Shown: positions 28,554-37,154 of the stretch, piece by piece
Position numbering within the stretch: the first letter of the stretch is position 1
Layout: the number at the start of each line of letters is the position of its first letter
The notes under the pieces: model-generated
The model's input: the letters and a program-made list of their open reading frames with translations, nothing else
Told to the model about the DNA's origin: nothing
The model's database searches: none
Made by a program: the position numbers and the translations under genes
Source: Saprospiraceae bacterium
GTDB taxonomy: Bacteria; Bacteroidota; Bacteroidia; Chitinophagales; Saprospiraceae
Direction: 5' to 3'
Assembly (NCBI GenBank): GCA_024103005.1
Contig: JAGFJA010000006.1
Span: 1 to 59,948, forward strand
DNA: 59,948 nucleotides

Positions 28554-28921
28554 AACGTCTATGATAGCATTAAGTTGAAGCAGATATAAAGAATCAAAGA
28601 AGAAGAAGATGGTGTATGTATTCGAAAGCAAAAACAACATTGTCGATATATTGAATGCACTTTGGTTATAATAAGTATAAATATTTGAGTTTTAGCGTAA
28701 TACATTAAATAAAAATAATATTTATATATATCAAAAAATAAATTATTTATATTTTATAAAAATATTTAATATAAAAACACATTATAATTAATTTTAATGT
28801 ATATCTTTGTCGTTTGAAAGGGATATCTATACTATTTCCCTGTCCTCCCAAGATTCAGTGTAAGAAAACGGAATGAATCGTATTTATTTCCGGGTTTTAT
28901 TATTAACAACTTTTTTGTCTT
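28549..28921. other. Divergent non-coding gap before the 1548-aa adhesin gene
   Basis: This is very AT-rich between 28680 and 28800. It holds the ygiD promoter at the left (minus) and the adhesin promoter at 28802-28809 (plus), which implies a ~110-nt leader. No ORF is supported. Confidence 0.55.
28802..28809 (+). promoter_or_regulatory. -7 box for the 1548-aa adhesin gene
   Basis: TATCTTTG fits TAnnTTTG exactly and lies 112 nt before the ATG. The -33 element is unclear in the A/T-rich sequence upstream. Confidence 0.55.
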
Positions 28922-31900
28922 ATGAAGAACACTACATTTTACGGCTCAAACCGAGGGCCCAACCGACTGTATGCGGTTTTTGCAACAAGAATCGGCATAT
29001 CGGGTATCATGACACTGTTTCTGTTTTTTGTAGCCTGTTGTACAGCTTTTGGTCAACAATACAATGTTAATACAGCATGCAGTACTCCGTTTGATACCAT
29101 TAATTTACCGGCAAACAAATTGACTGTTAATCCTGACCAAAGGACGTACGATATCAATTTGCCGTTCAACTTTGAATTTTTTGGACAGAATTTTGTAACC
29201 CCTTCCCTTAGAATCAGCGTTGGAGGTTATATATTATTTAATGCCAGTTCGGGAGAATTGTCTCATGACAATGCTACCTTACCTGTGATAGATGGAGATA
29301 TTAATCCGGGTGGGGCAATTTTTGTCAATTGGGATAATATGAATCTTGACCATGGCAGTTCTGCCCCGGGAGTGTACACACAGCTTAGCGGAGTTGCCCC
29401 AAATCGAACATTTACCATTCAATGGTATGGGGCGCGACGTATTATAAATGAGTCGCCATTGGTTCTTAGCAATGGTGATATTGATTTTGAAATAGTTTTG
29501 CACGAGGGGACAAACATTATCCAGTACTTATATAATGACAAATATTTCGGAGATAATTCAGATCCGGATTCCGGGTATGAAGGCAACTACGGTTCAAGTT
29601 CCACTATTGGTCTTCAAAGAGGAAATGGTCCGGAAACGGTTTATCTGACTTCTTTCAATGATCCGGCCTTGTTAACTGGTACATCTTGTGTATCTTTTAC
29701 ACCTACACCAACTACGCCATCGTGCACGATGGGCTGTAATACTACCAATATAGCCATACCGGCCAATTGTCAACCCAAGTTGTTTGCTCAGGATTTTCTG
29801 ACATCAAATTATGGTTGTGCCAATAATTTTACTATTGAATTATTTGAGACACCAACTTCAACTGAGCCTCTGGAATCGGGAGTTGATTCTTTACTTGCGG
29901 ATGGTATAGATAATAATGGTGATCCGTATCCATTGATCAATCAGACATACGTAATCAGAATTTCTGAGTATTTGCCAGGAGGTGGTACGCCTCAATCTTG
30001 CTGGAATTTTCATACATTCCAGGATAATATACCACCCCAGATAAATTGCCACAATGCAGATACAGTATTCTGTTATGAGCCTTTGATACTTTATTCCCTT
30101 GATACCTTGTCTGATTGTTCAGGCGCATTGGCTGCACATGTGATTGACAGTACATTTACGCCATATACTTCAGCTGATGATTTATATTTATTGGGTCGAT
30201 TGACCCGGACCTATTATCTGACAGATGGTTCGGGCAATGTATCTGATACTTGTAGTGATACTTTGTATCTTGCACCTCCGAGCCTTGACAGTATTGCATT
30301 TCCGGCTGATATATTGACACTTCAGTGTGATGATCCATTTGCTACTGATTCAAATGGGAATCCGGATCCATCTTCAACCGGTGTGCCGACTATAATTCAT
30401 ACAGACATTGAATTATATCCCAATAATTATAACATGCCTTGTAATATTAACACGGATTATGTTGACAATGTGATTTTAGCCGGATGCGGAACTAAAATCA
30501 TGCGTGCATGGACAGTAACATACTGGGGATGTTGCGGTGACAGCTCGATCACAAGGATTCAGACTATTATGATAAATGATACGGTGCCCCCGGTCGTAAC
30601 TGCTCCGGCAGACATTACCATTCCGGCAGGAATTAATTGCACTGCAAGCTATGCTGTGCCACCTGCTGTAATTACTGATAATTGTAATCATTTAGGCAAT
30701 GTGACTGTTATTCATCCAAATGGTGTTACACCAACAAATGGAGGATTTACGGTATCAAATTTACCTGTTGGATCCAGCAACATTATTTATAGTGTTAATG
30801 ATGGGTGCGGGCATATTGTAAGAGATACAACTGTAGTGACTGTAGAAGACCTTACTGCTCCTGTTGCAGTATGTAAGGACGCTATTGTATCCCTTGATAA
30901 TACCGGAGTAGGCAGGATGTTTGCATCTTCAATTAACAACGGAAGCCATGACAATGGTTGTGGACCGGTAACGATTAAGGTCAGAAGGATGAATCCTGAC
31001 TGTAATGGTGCTCCGGATCAGACAATCTGGGCGGATTATATTGATTTTTATTGTTGTGATTTGGCAAGCAATCCTATTCCTGTCATCCTGCAGGTTACGG
31101 ATGCAGCAGGTCTGGTTACAACATGTATGGCCAATGTAACTGTGCAAAATAAAAATACGCCAATTGTAAATCAGCTTTTACCGAATATTACAGTTAGTTG
31201 CGAAACGACTTATGATACCAGCAATCTGGCGTTGACATTCGGCAAATATGTCACAAATCCGGCTAATCGTAATGATATTATTATCGATGGTACCAATTAT
31301 GGGAAAGACGGTTTGGTAACCGGTGTATGTACAGCAATAATTACAGAACAATCACCCCTTATCGAGCTAAGTTCTTGTGGTTTTGGAAAAATTACGAGAT
31401 ATTTTCTTATAACAGACGGCGGCTCATTCCAAAACACAGTTAGTCAAGTTATTACTTTCACAAATGTGGGTCATGAACTTACGGCCAGTGATTTCAATCC
31501 ACCTCTGGATTATGTCGTAAATAGCGGCATGTGTGATCCCGGAGATGTTGCAAATGCTGATCTTGGAGCACCATATATACCTACTCTGAAAACGCCGGTA
31601 AGCGGATGTCATTCCCTAATGTATAACAAGGAAGATGTTGTCTTTAATGGTGCAGCAGGAGCATGCTTCAAAATAGTTCGAACCTGGAAGATTATCGACT
31701 GGTGCTTGCAGGAAGAAATGGGAAGTCAGTATGCGTTGGATCATGCGGTCGTATTTACACATGCAATTATAGTGATGAATACAGTAGCCCCAATTTTTGA
31801 ACCCCATGCAGACCAGGTAGTGAATACTGAAAACTGTAGCTCTGATAGTGTTACAGTTTCAACTTCAGCTACGGACGACTGTCCTTCCAACTTCCTGACA

Positions 31901-33568
31901 TATAGTTGGAAGATTGATTTTAACTTTAATAATACAACTTCGACATGGGATGCAAATGGATTTGGTAATTCATTTACGTTAGATATGCCTGTAGGTCATC
32001 ACAGGGTTAATTTTGCAGTAACGGATGGATGCGGTAATAAATCAGATCAGTTTTTCTTCATTGATGTTCATAGTGTCAAGAAACCGACTCCAGTGATGCA
32101 TCCTTTAGTTGTTGATTTGATGGCTGATTTAACTGTTACTCTGCCAGCAAGACTGTTTAATTTTGGTTCTACCGGAGCTTGTCCTTCCAGTTATCCTCTG
32201 AGATTTGCGTATTCTGCAGATCCGGCTGATAGTGTGAAGACATTTGATTGCTCGTATGGTGTGGACGAGGCATTCCCGATTGCTATCTATGTTATTGATA
32301 ATAATGGATTGAGTGATTTTGTGTACACAACATTGACTTTGAATGATAATATAGTTCAGTGTCCTGATAGTCTGACTACAATCAGTGGATCTATTGTAAC
32401 AGAAAGCAGCGAAGGTATCCCTCAAGTAAATGTTAGCGCTTTTTCGGGCTTGGTTAGGGAAACTGATAATAACGGAAATTATCGTTTTACTAATCTTCAA
32501 GCCGGAATTAGTTATCAAATCGAACCAAACGATGAAAATAACCCTATGAATGGCGTTACGACGGGAGACATCATCAAAATCCAGAACCATATTTTAAACA
32601 AAGTGGCGCTGCCTACTCCATATAAGATGATCGCTGCCGATGTGAATGAAGATAAGTCTATCACAGTTTCAGACCTGGTTATGATCAGAAAGTTAATTTT
32701 AGGTAAGATAGATCAGTTTAGTTCAGGAAAGAGCTGGAAATTTGTAGATAAAAGTTATGTTTTCAATGATCCAGAATTGCCTCTCAAGGAAAATTATCCA
32801 CAAACCATTATGGCAAATACTGATGGCGCATCTAAGGATATCAACTTTGTAGGTGTTAAACTGGGAGATGTTAATGGTGATTTTACTTTAAACTTAGGTG
32901 GTGGAAATATTGAGGCCCGTGAACTTGCTCATTTAAGTGCTGACAATGTCTTATTGAAGGCAGGAGAAGTTACTGCAATTCAAATTAGCAACCCTGATCA
33001 CTTAAATATCCAGGGCATTCAGGCAGCGTTTACTCTCGCCGATGGAGTTTCATTTGTTGGTATAGAAAGCAGTAAGTTTAATCCTGGCCCTGAAAATATC
33101 AACCAAAATGGTAATTTACTGAGGTTGAGCCTTAATGGAGAAAGGGGAGATGAAGCAGAATTTTTAATGACAATTTTCCTGATTTCCAATAAAGATGTTG
33201 AACTTTCAGATGCTATAAAACTCAATTCAACTGCAATGATATCTGAAGTATATAATGATAACGGAGATGGAATTGACTTTAGCTTGAACTTCAAAGACCG
33301 TAATGCTGATTTGATTGTGGAGCAGAATATTCCTAATCCATTCAGCGACCAGACGCAGATAGCTTTTACTTTGGCGCACGCTGATCAGGTAATGTTCAAA
33401 ATTTACGATCTCAACGGGCGTATATTGCGAAATGTTAGTGGTTATTATGGTAAGGGTAGAAATGTTATTACTGTGGAGAATGGTACATTGAACGGAAGTG
33501 GAGTACTCTTTTATGAAATCACTTCCAACCAGCAATCTGTGACAAGAAAGATGATAAAACTTAAATAA
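28922..33568 (+). CDS. Large secreted multidomain adhesin with HYR-like, dockerin-like and T9SS sorting domains
   Basis: This 1548-aa extracellular protein carries a late hydrophobic signal segment (MTLFLFFVACCTAFG, residues 30-44, so a start at Met30 is possible). Domains in order: a nidogen/lectin-like beta domain (about 60-260, INLPFNFEFFG, GAIFVNWDNMNLDHG); Cys-rich Ig/HYR-type repeats (about 270-1130), e.g. NDTVPPVVTAPADITIPAG and DGCGHIVRDTTVVTVEDLTAP; and a carboxypeptidase-regulatory-like domain (about 1155-1200, EGIPQVNVSAFSG). A dockerin-like pair follows (DVNEDKSITVSDLVMIRKLI, then GDVNGDFTLNLG), then a cohesin-like beta region. The end is a type A sorting domain (EQNIPNPFSDQTQIAF, KIYDLNGRILRNV). 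It has its own terminator. The ligand is unknown; surface adhesion is inferred. Confidence 0.85.
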   Translation: MKNTTFYGSNRGPNRLYAVFATRIGISGIMTLFLFFVACCTAFGQQYNVNTACSTPFDTINLPANKLTVNPDQRTYDINLPFNFEFFGQNFVTPSLRISVGGYILFNASSGELSHDNATLPVIDGDINPGGAIFVNWDNMNLDHGSSAPGVYTQLSGVAPNRTFTIQWYGARRIINESPLVLSNGDIDFEIVLHEGTNIIQYLYNDKYFGDNSDPDSGYEGNYGSSSTIGLQRGNGPETVYLTSFNDPALLTGTSCVSFTPTPTTPSCTMGCNTTNIAIPANCQPKLFAQDFLTSNYGCANNFTIELFETPTSTEPLESGVDSLLADGIDNNGDPYPLINQTYVIRISEYLPGGGTPQSCWNFHTFQDNIPPQINCHNADTVFCYEPLILYSLDTLSDCSGALAAHVIDSTFTPYTSADDLYLLGRLTRTYYLTDGSGNVSDTCSDTLYLAPPSLDSIAFPADILTLQCDDPFATDSNGNPDPSSTGVPTIIHTDIELYPNNYNMPCNINTDYVDNVILAGCGTKIMRAWTVTYWGCCGDSSITRIQTIMINDTVPPVVTAPADITIPAGINCTASYAVPPAVITDNCNHLGNVTVIHPNGVTPTNGGFTVSNLPVGSSNIIYSVNDGCGHIVRDTTVVTVEDLTAPVAVCKDAIVSLDNTGVGRMFASSINNGSHDNGCGPVTIKVRRMNPDCNGAPDQTIWADYIDFYCCDLASNPIPVILQVTDAAGLVTTCMANVTVQNKNTPIVNQLLPNITVSCETTYDTSNLALTFGKYVTNPANRNDIIIDGTNYGKDGLVTGVCTAIITEQSPLIELSSCGFGKITRYFLITDGGSFQNTVSQVITFTNVGHELTASDFNPPLDYVVNSGMCDPGDVANADLGAPYIPTLKTPVSGCHSLMYNKEDVVFNGAAGACFKIVRTWKIIDWCLQEEMGSQYALDHAVVFTHAIIVMNTVAPIFEPHADQVVNTENCSSDSVTVSTSATDDCPSNFLTYSWKIDFNFNNTTSTWDANGFGNSFTLDMPVGHHRVNFAVTDGCGNKSDQFFFIDVHSVKKPTPVMHPLVVDLMADLTVTLPARLFNFGSTGACPSSYPLRFAYSADPADSVKTFDCSYGVDEAFPIAIYVIDNNGLSDFVYTTLTLNDNIVQCPDSLTTISGSIVTESSEGIPQVNVSAFSGLVRETDNNGNYRFTNLQAGISYQIEPNDENNPMNGVTTGDIIKIQNHILNKVALPTPYKMIAADVNEDKSITVSDLVMIRKLILGKIDQFSSGKSWKFVDKSYVFNDPELPLKENYPQTIMANTDGASKDINFVGVKLGDVNGDFTLNLGGGNIEARELAHLSADNVLLKAGEVTAIQISNPDHLNIQGIQAAFTLADGVSFVGIESSKFNPGPENINQNGNLLRLSLNGERGDEAEFLMTIFLISNKDVELSDAIKLNSTAMISEVYNDNGDGIDFSLNFKDRNADLIVEQNIPNPFSDQTQIAFTLAHADQVMFKIYDLNGRILRNVSGYYGKGRNVITVENGTLNGSGVLFYEITSNQQSVTRKMIKLK

Positions 33569-33644
33569 TATTATCCGACCTAAAATCAGATAAAATGGTT
33601 TACTGTGAATTTTAGATACTAAGTTTGAAATAAATTAAGAAGGT

Positions 33645-33680
33645 AGAGAGCTCGGTAAGGTGTCGGGCTCTCTTTTTTAT
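33645..33680 (+). terminator. Terminator after the 1548-aa adhesin gene
   Basis: The stem AGAGAGCTCG/CGGGCTCTCT (one G-U pair) has a 9-nt loop and is followed by T6. It lies about 77 bp past the stop. Confidence 0.8.
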
Positions 33681-33805
33681 TATGATTTGAAAATGAATTA
33701 AATAAATTATTCTGAGAAATAGAATAATTAGGATAAATGTATCCTAGAATAGTGATCGTCTGATTATGAAAATTTTGAAAATGGTAATCCTTTAACATTT
33801 TTTCA

Positions 33806-33813
33806 TACATTTG
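33806..33813 (+). promoter_or_regulatory. -7 box upstream of ctlX
   Basis: TACATTTG fits TAnnTTTG. It overlaps the TTG at 33811, which would start the longest frame, so translation must begin further in. Confidence 0.5.
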
Positions 33814-33831
33814 TCACCTAAAATAAAAATT

Positions 33832-34758
33832 TTGGAAAAGCAATACACCAATAATATCATGATGATCAGGCCTGCTGCATTTCAGTTTAATGAGCAGACT
33901 GCTGTGACAAATGCGTTTCAGACAAGTGATAATATGGGCAATTCCGAAGAGGTGAACATACAAGCTCTCAGGGAATTTGATAATTTTGTATTGAAACTAA
34001 AAGAGGTTGGTGTTAATGTAATAGTGATGCATGATACACCAAATCCTATAAAACCGGATGCGGTTTTTCCCAATAACTGGATTAGCTTTCACGGCAATGG
34101 GACACTGATTACTTATCCCATGGCAACAGCCAACAGGCGTATCGAACGTCGTGAAGACATTATTACTTCACTTGGCTTATTATTTGATATCAAACATAGA
34201 TATTCTTTTGAGGCAAGTGAAGAAGAGGGTGAGTTTCTTGAGGGTACGGGAAGTATGATACTTGATCGTCCGAATAAAATTGTATATGCCTGTCTGAGCC
34301 CACGGACAAGTATTTTCCTATTAGACAGGTTTTGTCTATTAATGGGCTATAAATTAGTTTCCTTTTTTTCTACGGATGCGAATGGTAAGGAAATATATCA
34401 TACGAATGTTATGATGGCGATTGCGGACAGATATGCTGTGGTATGCCTGGAAAGCATAAAGGACGAGGATAAAAGAGAAGAAGTGAGATTGAGTCTTGAA
34501 AGCTCAGGCAAAGAAGTAATTGAAATTACTTTTAACCAGGTACTTAATTTTGCAGGAAATATGCTTCAGGTAGAAGGTAGTCTGGGGCAAAGAATATTGG
34601 TAATGTCTCAACAGGCTTATGACAGTCTGAGAGAAGATCAGATTAATAAGATCAAACAATATGATTCGATCTTGCCCATTCCTATCGACACTATAGAAAA
34701 ATATGGTGGTGGGAGTGTACGGTGTATGATGGCTGAGGTATTTTTACCCAGGAAATAA
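33832..34758 (+). CDS. ctlX: Citrulline utilization hydrolase CtlX-like (guanidino-group modifying enzyme fold)
   Basis: This is a member of the amidinotransferase/arginine-deiminase fold, CtlX branch. Seen: IMMIRPAAFQFNEQTAVTNA at the N-terminus, the substrate-carboxylate/Asp segment PDAVFPNNWISFHG, EGTGSMILDRPNKIVYACLS, the catalytic His in YHTNVMMAIADRYAVVC, and the nucleophile Cys near the end in GGGSVRCMMAEVFLP. I use the TTG at 33832 (308 aa); it fits the family N-terminus, and the upstream TTG is inside a promoter box. An ATG at 33859 is also possible. It lies 48 bp ahead of the TrpB2-like gene, which suggests a shared amino-acid role. Confidence 0.88.
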   Translation: MEKQYTNNIMMIRPAAFQFNEQTAVTNAFQTSDNMGNSEEVNIQALREFDNFVLKLKEVGVNVIVMHDTPNPIKPDAVFPNNWISFHGNGTLITYPMATANRRIERREDIITSLGLLFDIKHRYSFEASEEEGEFLEGTGSMILDRPNKIVYACLSPRTSIFLLDRFCLLMGYKLVSFFSTDANGKEIYHTNVMMAIADRYAVVCLESIKDEDKREEVRLSLESSGKEVIEITFNQVLNFAGNMLQVEGSLGQRILVMSQQAYDSLREDQINKIKQYDSILPIPIDTIEKYGGGSVRCMMAEVFLPRK

Positions 34759-34806
34759 ATATTTTTTGAGTGCAATGATTATATCATTGCTTTATATCTA
34801 TATTAA

Positions 34807-36141
34807 ATGATGAACGATAGTAATATATTAAAAAGGGCTAAATCAGATTCTATAAAAATTTTACTTTCAGAAGACGAGATACCGACTCATTGGTACAATG
34901 TTTTGGCTGATATGAAAAATCAGCCAAAACCCACACTACAGCCCGATAATAACCAACCTGTTACAAAAGAATATTATGCTGATCTTTATCCCTCCGGATG
35001 TATTGATCAGGAATTCAGTACCGAAAAATGGATTGAGATTCCGGAAGAAGTAAGAGAAATTTATAAACTTTGGCGACCCACGCCACTTATAAGGGCAAAA
35101 AGACTTGAAAAAGCGCTGAATACCGATTGTAAGATATACTTTAAAAACGAAGGCGGTAGTCCGGCCGGTAGCCATAAGACTAACTCAGCAATTCCACAAA
35201 TATATTATGCGGCAAAGGATGGTATGAAAAAGGTTGTTACCGAGACTGGTGCAGGACAATGGGGGAGTGCAGTAGCCTTTGCTGCTCAGATGTATGGATT
35301 GGAATGTGAAGTGTTTATGGTTCGTGGTCCCTATAATCAAAAGCCAAGCAGGCGACGATTGATGAATCTTTGGGGTGCACACGTGACGGCGTCTCCAAGC
35401 GAATTGACAGAGGTAGGAAGAAGTCAGCTTGCTGAAAATCCGGAGTCCCGCGGTTCACTTGGTACAGCTATTTCAGAGTCTATTGAATATGCTTCCGGAA
35501 ATAAAGATATTCAATACGTAATTGGAAGTGTTCAGAACTTTGTACTACTTCATCAGACTGTTATCGGTCAGGAATGTATAAAACAATTTGAAAAAATCGA
35601 CGAATTCCCCGATGTGGTGATTGCGCCATTAGGCGGAGGTGCCAATTTCGGAGGTATAGCCTTTCCTTTTATACAGACAGTAATAAAAGATGGAAAGAAG
35701 ATCAAATTTGTTGCAAGTGAGCCCGCTACTTGCCCTAAACTTTCTGAAGGCGAGTTTAGGTATGATTATGGTGACGTCGGTAAAAAGACACCATTGTTTG
35801 CTATGTACACTCTTGGCCATGATTTTATGCCGGTGCCTAATCATCTGGTTGGCTTGAGGTACCATGGTGCAGGTCCGATTATTTCTCAACTGGTCATGGA
35901 GGGTTATATAGATTCACTGTCGCATGATCAAAAGGAGTGTTTAAAGGCAGGGATTCTGTTTGCTAAGACAGAAGGTTTAGTTCCTGCTCCAGAAAGTACG
36001 CACGCTATAGCATCCGTAATACAGGAGGTAAACAAAGCAAGGGAGGAAGGTGTTGCAAAAACTATCCTGTTTAACTTATGTGGACACGGTTTGTTGGATT
36101 TATTTGCTTACGAAGATTATTTGATGGGTAAAGTTCAGTGA
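34807..36141 (+). CDS. TrpB2-like PLP-dependent enzyme (tryptophan synthase beta homologue)
   Basis: This is a 444-aa TrpB2-type enzyme that condenses an indole or related nucleophile with serine or O-phosphoserine on pyridoxal phosphate. The length and N-terminal extension fit TrpB2, not TrpB1 (~400 aa). The PLP lysine is in GGSPAGSHKTNSA. The substrate glutamate loop is TETGAGQWGSAVAFAA, the glycine-rich phosphate cup is PLGGGANFGG, and the C-terminus has AYEDYLMGKVQ. No trpA is adjacent. Stand-alone TrpB2 often acts as an indole-salvage enzyme. Confidence 0.92.
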   Translation: MMNDSNILKRAKSDSIKILLSEDEIPTHWYNVLADMKNQPKPTLQPDNNQPVTKEYYADLYPSGCIDQEFSTEKWIEIPEEVREIYKLWRPTPLIRAKRLEKALNTDCKIYFKNEGGSPAGSHKTNSAIPQIYYAAKDGMKKVVTETGAGQWGSAVAFAAQMYGLECEVFMVRGPYNQKPSRRRLMNLWGAHVTASPSELTEVGRSQLAENPESRGSLGTAISESIEYASGNKDIQYVIGSVQNFVLLHQTVIGQECIKQFEKIDEFPDVVIAPLGGGANFGGIAFPFIQTVIKDGKKIKFVASEPATCPKLSEGEFRYDYGDVGKKTPLFAMYTLGHDFMPVPNHLVGLRYHGAGPIISQLVMEGYIDSLSHDQKECLKAGILFAKTEGLVPAPESTHAIASVIQEVNKAREEGVAKTILFNLCGHGLLDLFAYEDYLMGKVQ

Positions 36142-36629
36142 TCACTAACTGAAAATTTTGCCTGACTTAATTTTTTTTGCGTATATTTTTTATTTAATCG
36201 CCCTGTTTGAGCATGTATTTTCTTAGCCTTGAAATAGTGTCATGGCTTATCCTCGTTCGAATGCCTCCAAGTTAACCAGAATAATTTAATGACCATCTGT
36301 TGATTGTCACTGAGTTGACCTATTTGTTGGTTGGGGAGTTATAAACCAATGAAGATCTTAAAAGTATGTATGACAAATTAACTTCAGTTTAATAACTCAT
36401 ATCTAAAAGGGATTAGCGGGTTGTTGAAGTTGTTTTCAATAATTCGGGTAGTTTTTGTTTTAGTAAAATATCAAAAATTAAGCTTAAAATTATAAAAAGA
36501 TAAATTTGTCCTGTTTTAATTTAAAATATTTAATACATTATTAGCAAAAAAAAAAATTTGATATTTCAATGGATTGTATTATTTAATGTAATTTTACAGA
36601 AATAATCTAGATAATATAATATAATAAGT
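36142..36629. other. Non-coding gap upstream of the surface-fibre locus
   Basis: About 490 bp without a supported ORF. The right part is strongly A/T-rich and includes a 20-mer TTGTCCTGTTTTAATTTAAA (36506-36525). This recurs with one change just past the 943-aa gene. A promoter for 36630 must be here, but no exact TAnnTTTG box was found. Confidence 0.5.
36506..36525. repeat. 20-bp element repeated downstream of the fibre gene (left copy)
   Basis: This 20-mer matches 39994-40013 at 19 of 20 bases in the same orientation. The two copies flank the 36630-39986 gene pair. Low sequence complexity lowers certainty. Confidence 0.4.
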
Positions 36630-37121
36630 ATGAAAAAGGGAATAATATTATTTTTTGGATTGTGTCTTTTTTTAAATATAAATGCTCAGAATTTAAATCA
36701 TAACCTGATTAGTTCGGGTGGATGTACATCAATAAATAAGTCAATTAATCTTGATTGGTCTGTTGGTCAGATAGTTAACACGACCGTTGGTTTTTCAGAT
36801 GGCATATTAACTCAGGGCTTTCTTCAACCCTTTCTCACTCTATCACCTGTAATTATTCAGAATCAACTTGTTTCGGAATATGCAACAGTTTGGCCTAATC
36901 CAACGCGAGACTTTATTAAAATCAAAACGGGTGGTTATTATAATGAAAATAATTGGTCTATTGTGAACATTGCGGGCAAAATCATAAAAGTAAATTCTAC
37001 CCTTAAGGATGACTATTATGAAGTGGATTTGCACAATGAGCCGATAGGGACATATTATATTTTATTTTTTAACGAAAAAGGTGAGGTTGTTGAATCAATC
37101 GGAGTGGTTAAAACAAATTAA
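36630..37121 (+). CDS. Small secreted protein with T9SS type A sorting domain
   Basis: This 163-aa protein has a signal peptide (GIILFFGLCLFLNINA) and a short N-terminal beta region NLISSGGCTSINKSINLDW. SVGQIVNTTVGFSDGILTQGF comes next; this segment recurs in short Bacteroidota surface proteins. A full sorting domain follows: ATVWPNPTRDFIKIKTGG, NWSIVNIAGKIIKVN, EPIGTYYILFF. Almost all of the mature protein is the sorting domain plus ~60 residues. The next gene, 33 bp away, lacks a sorting domain. I therefore infer that this protein may be its surface anchor or export partner. Confidence 0.82.
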   Translation: MKKGIILFFGLCLFLNINAQNLNHNLISSGGCTSINKSINLDWSVGQIVNTTVGFSDGILTQGFLQPFLTLSPVIIQNQLVSEYATVWPNPTRDFIKIKTGGYYNENNWSIVNIAGKIIKVNSTLKDDYYEVDLHNEPIGTYYILFFNEKGEVVESIGVVKTN

Positions 37122-37154
37122 ACTGACATTTTAAAATCTATACAATTTAAGTTT

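Noticed and set aside
32129-32590. 153-aa minus-strand frame within the 1548-aa adhesin
   Set aside because: No motif, no start context, and it lies opposite clear regulatory-like and dockerin-like domains.
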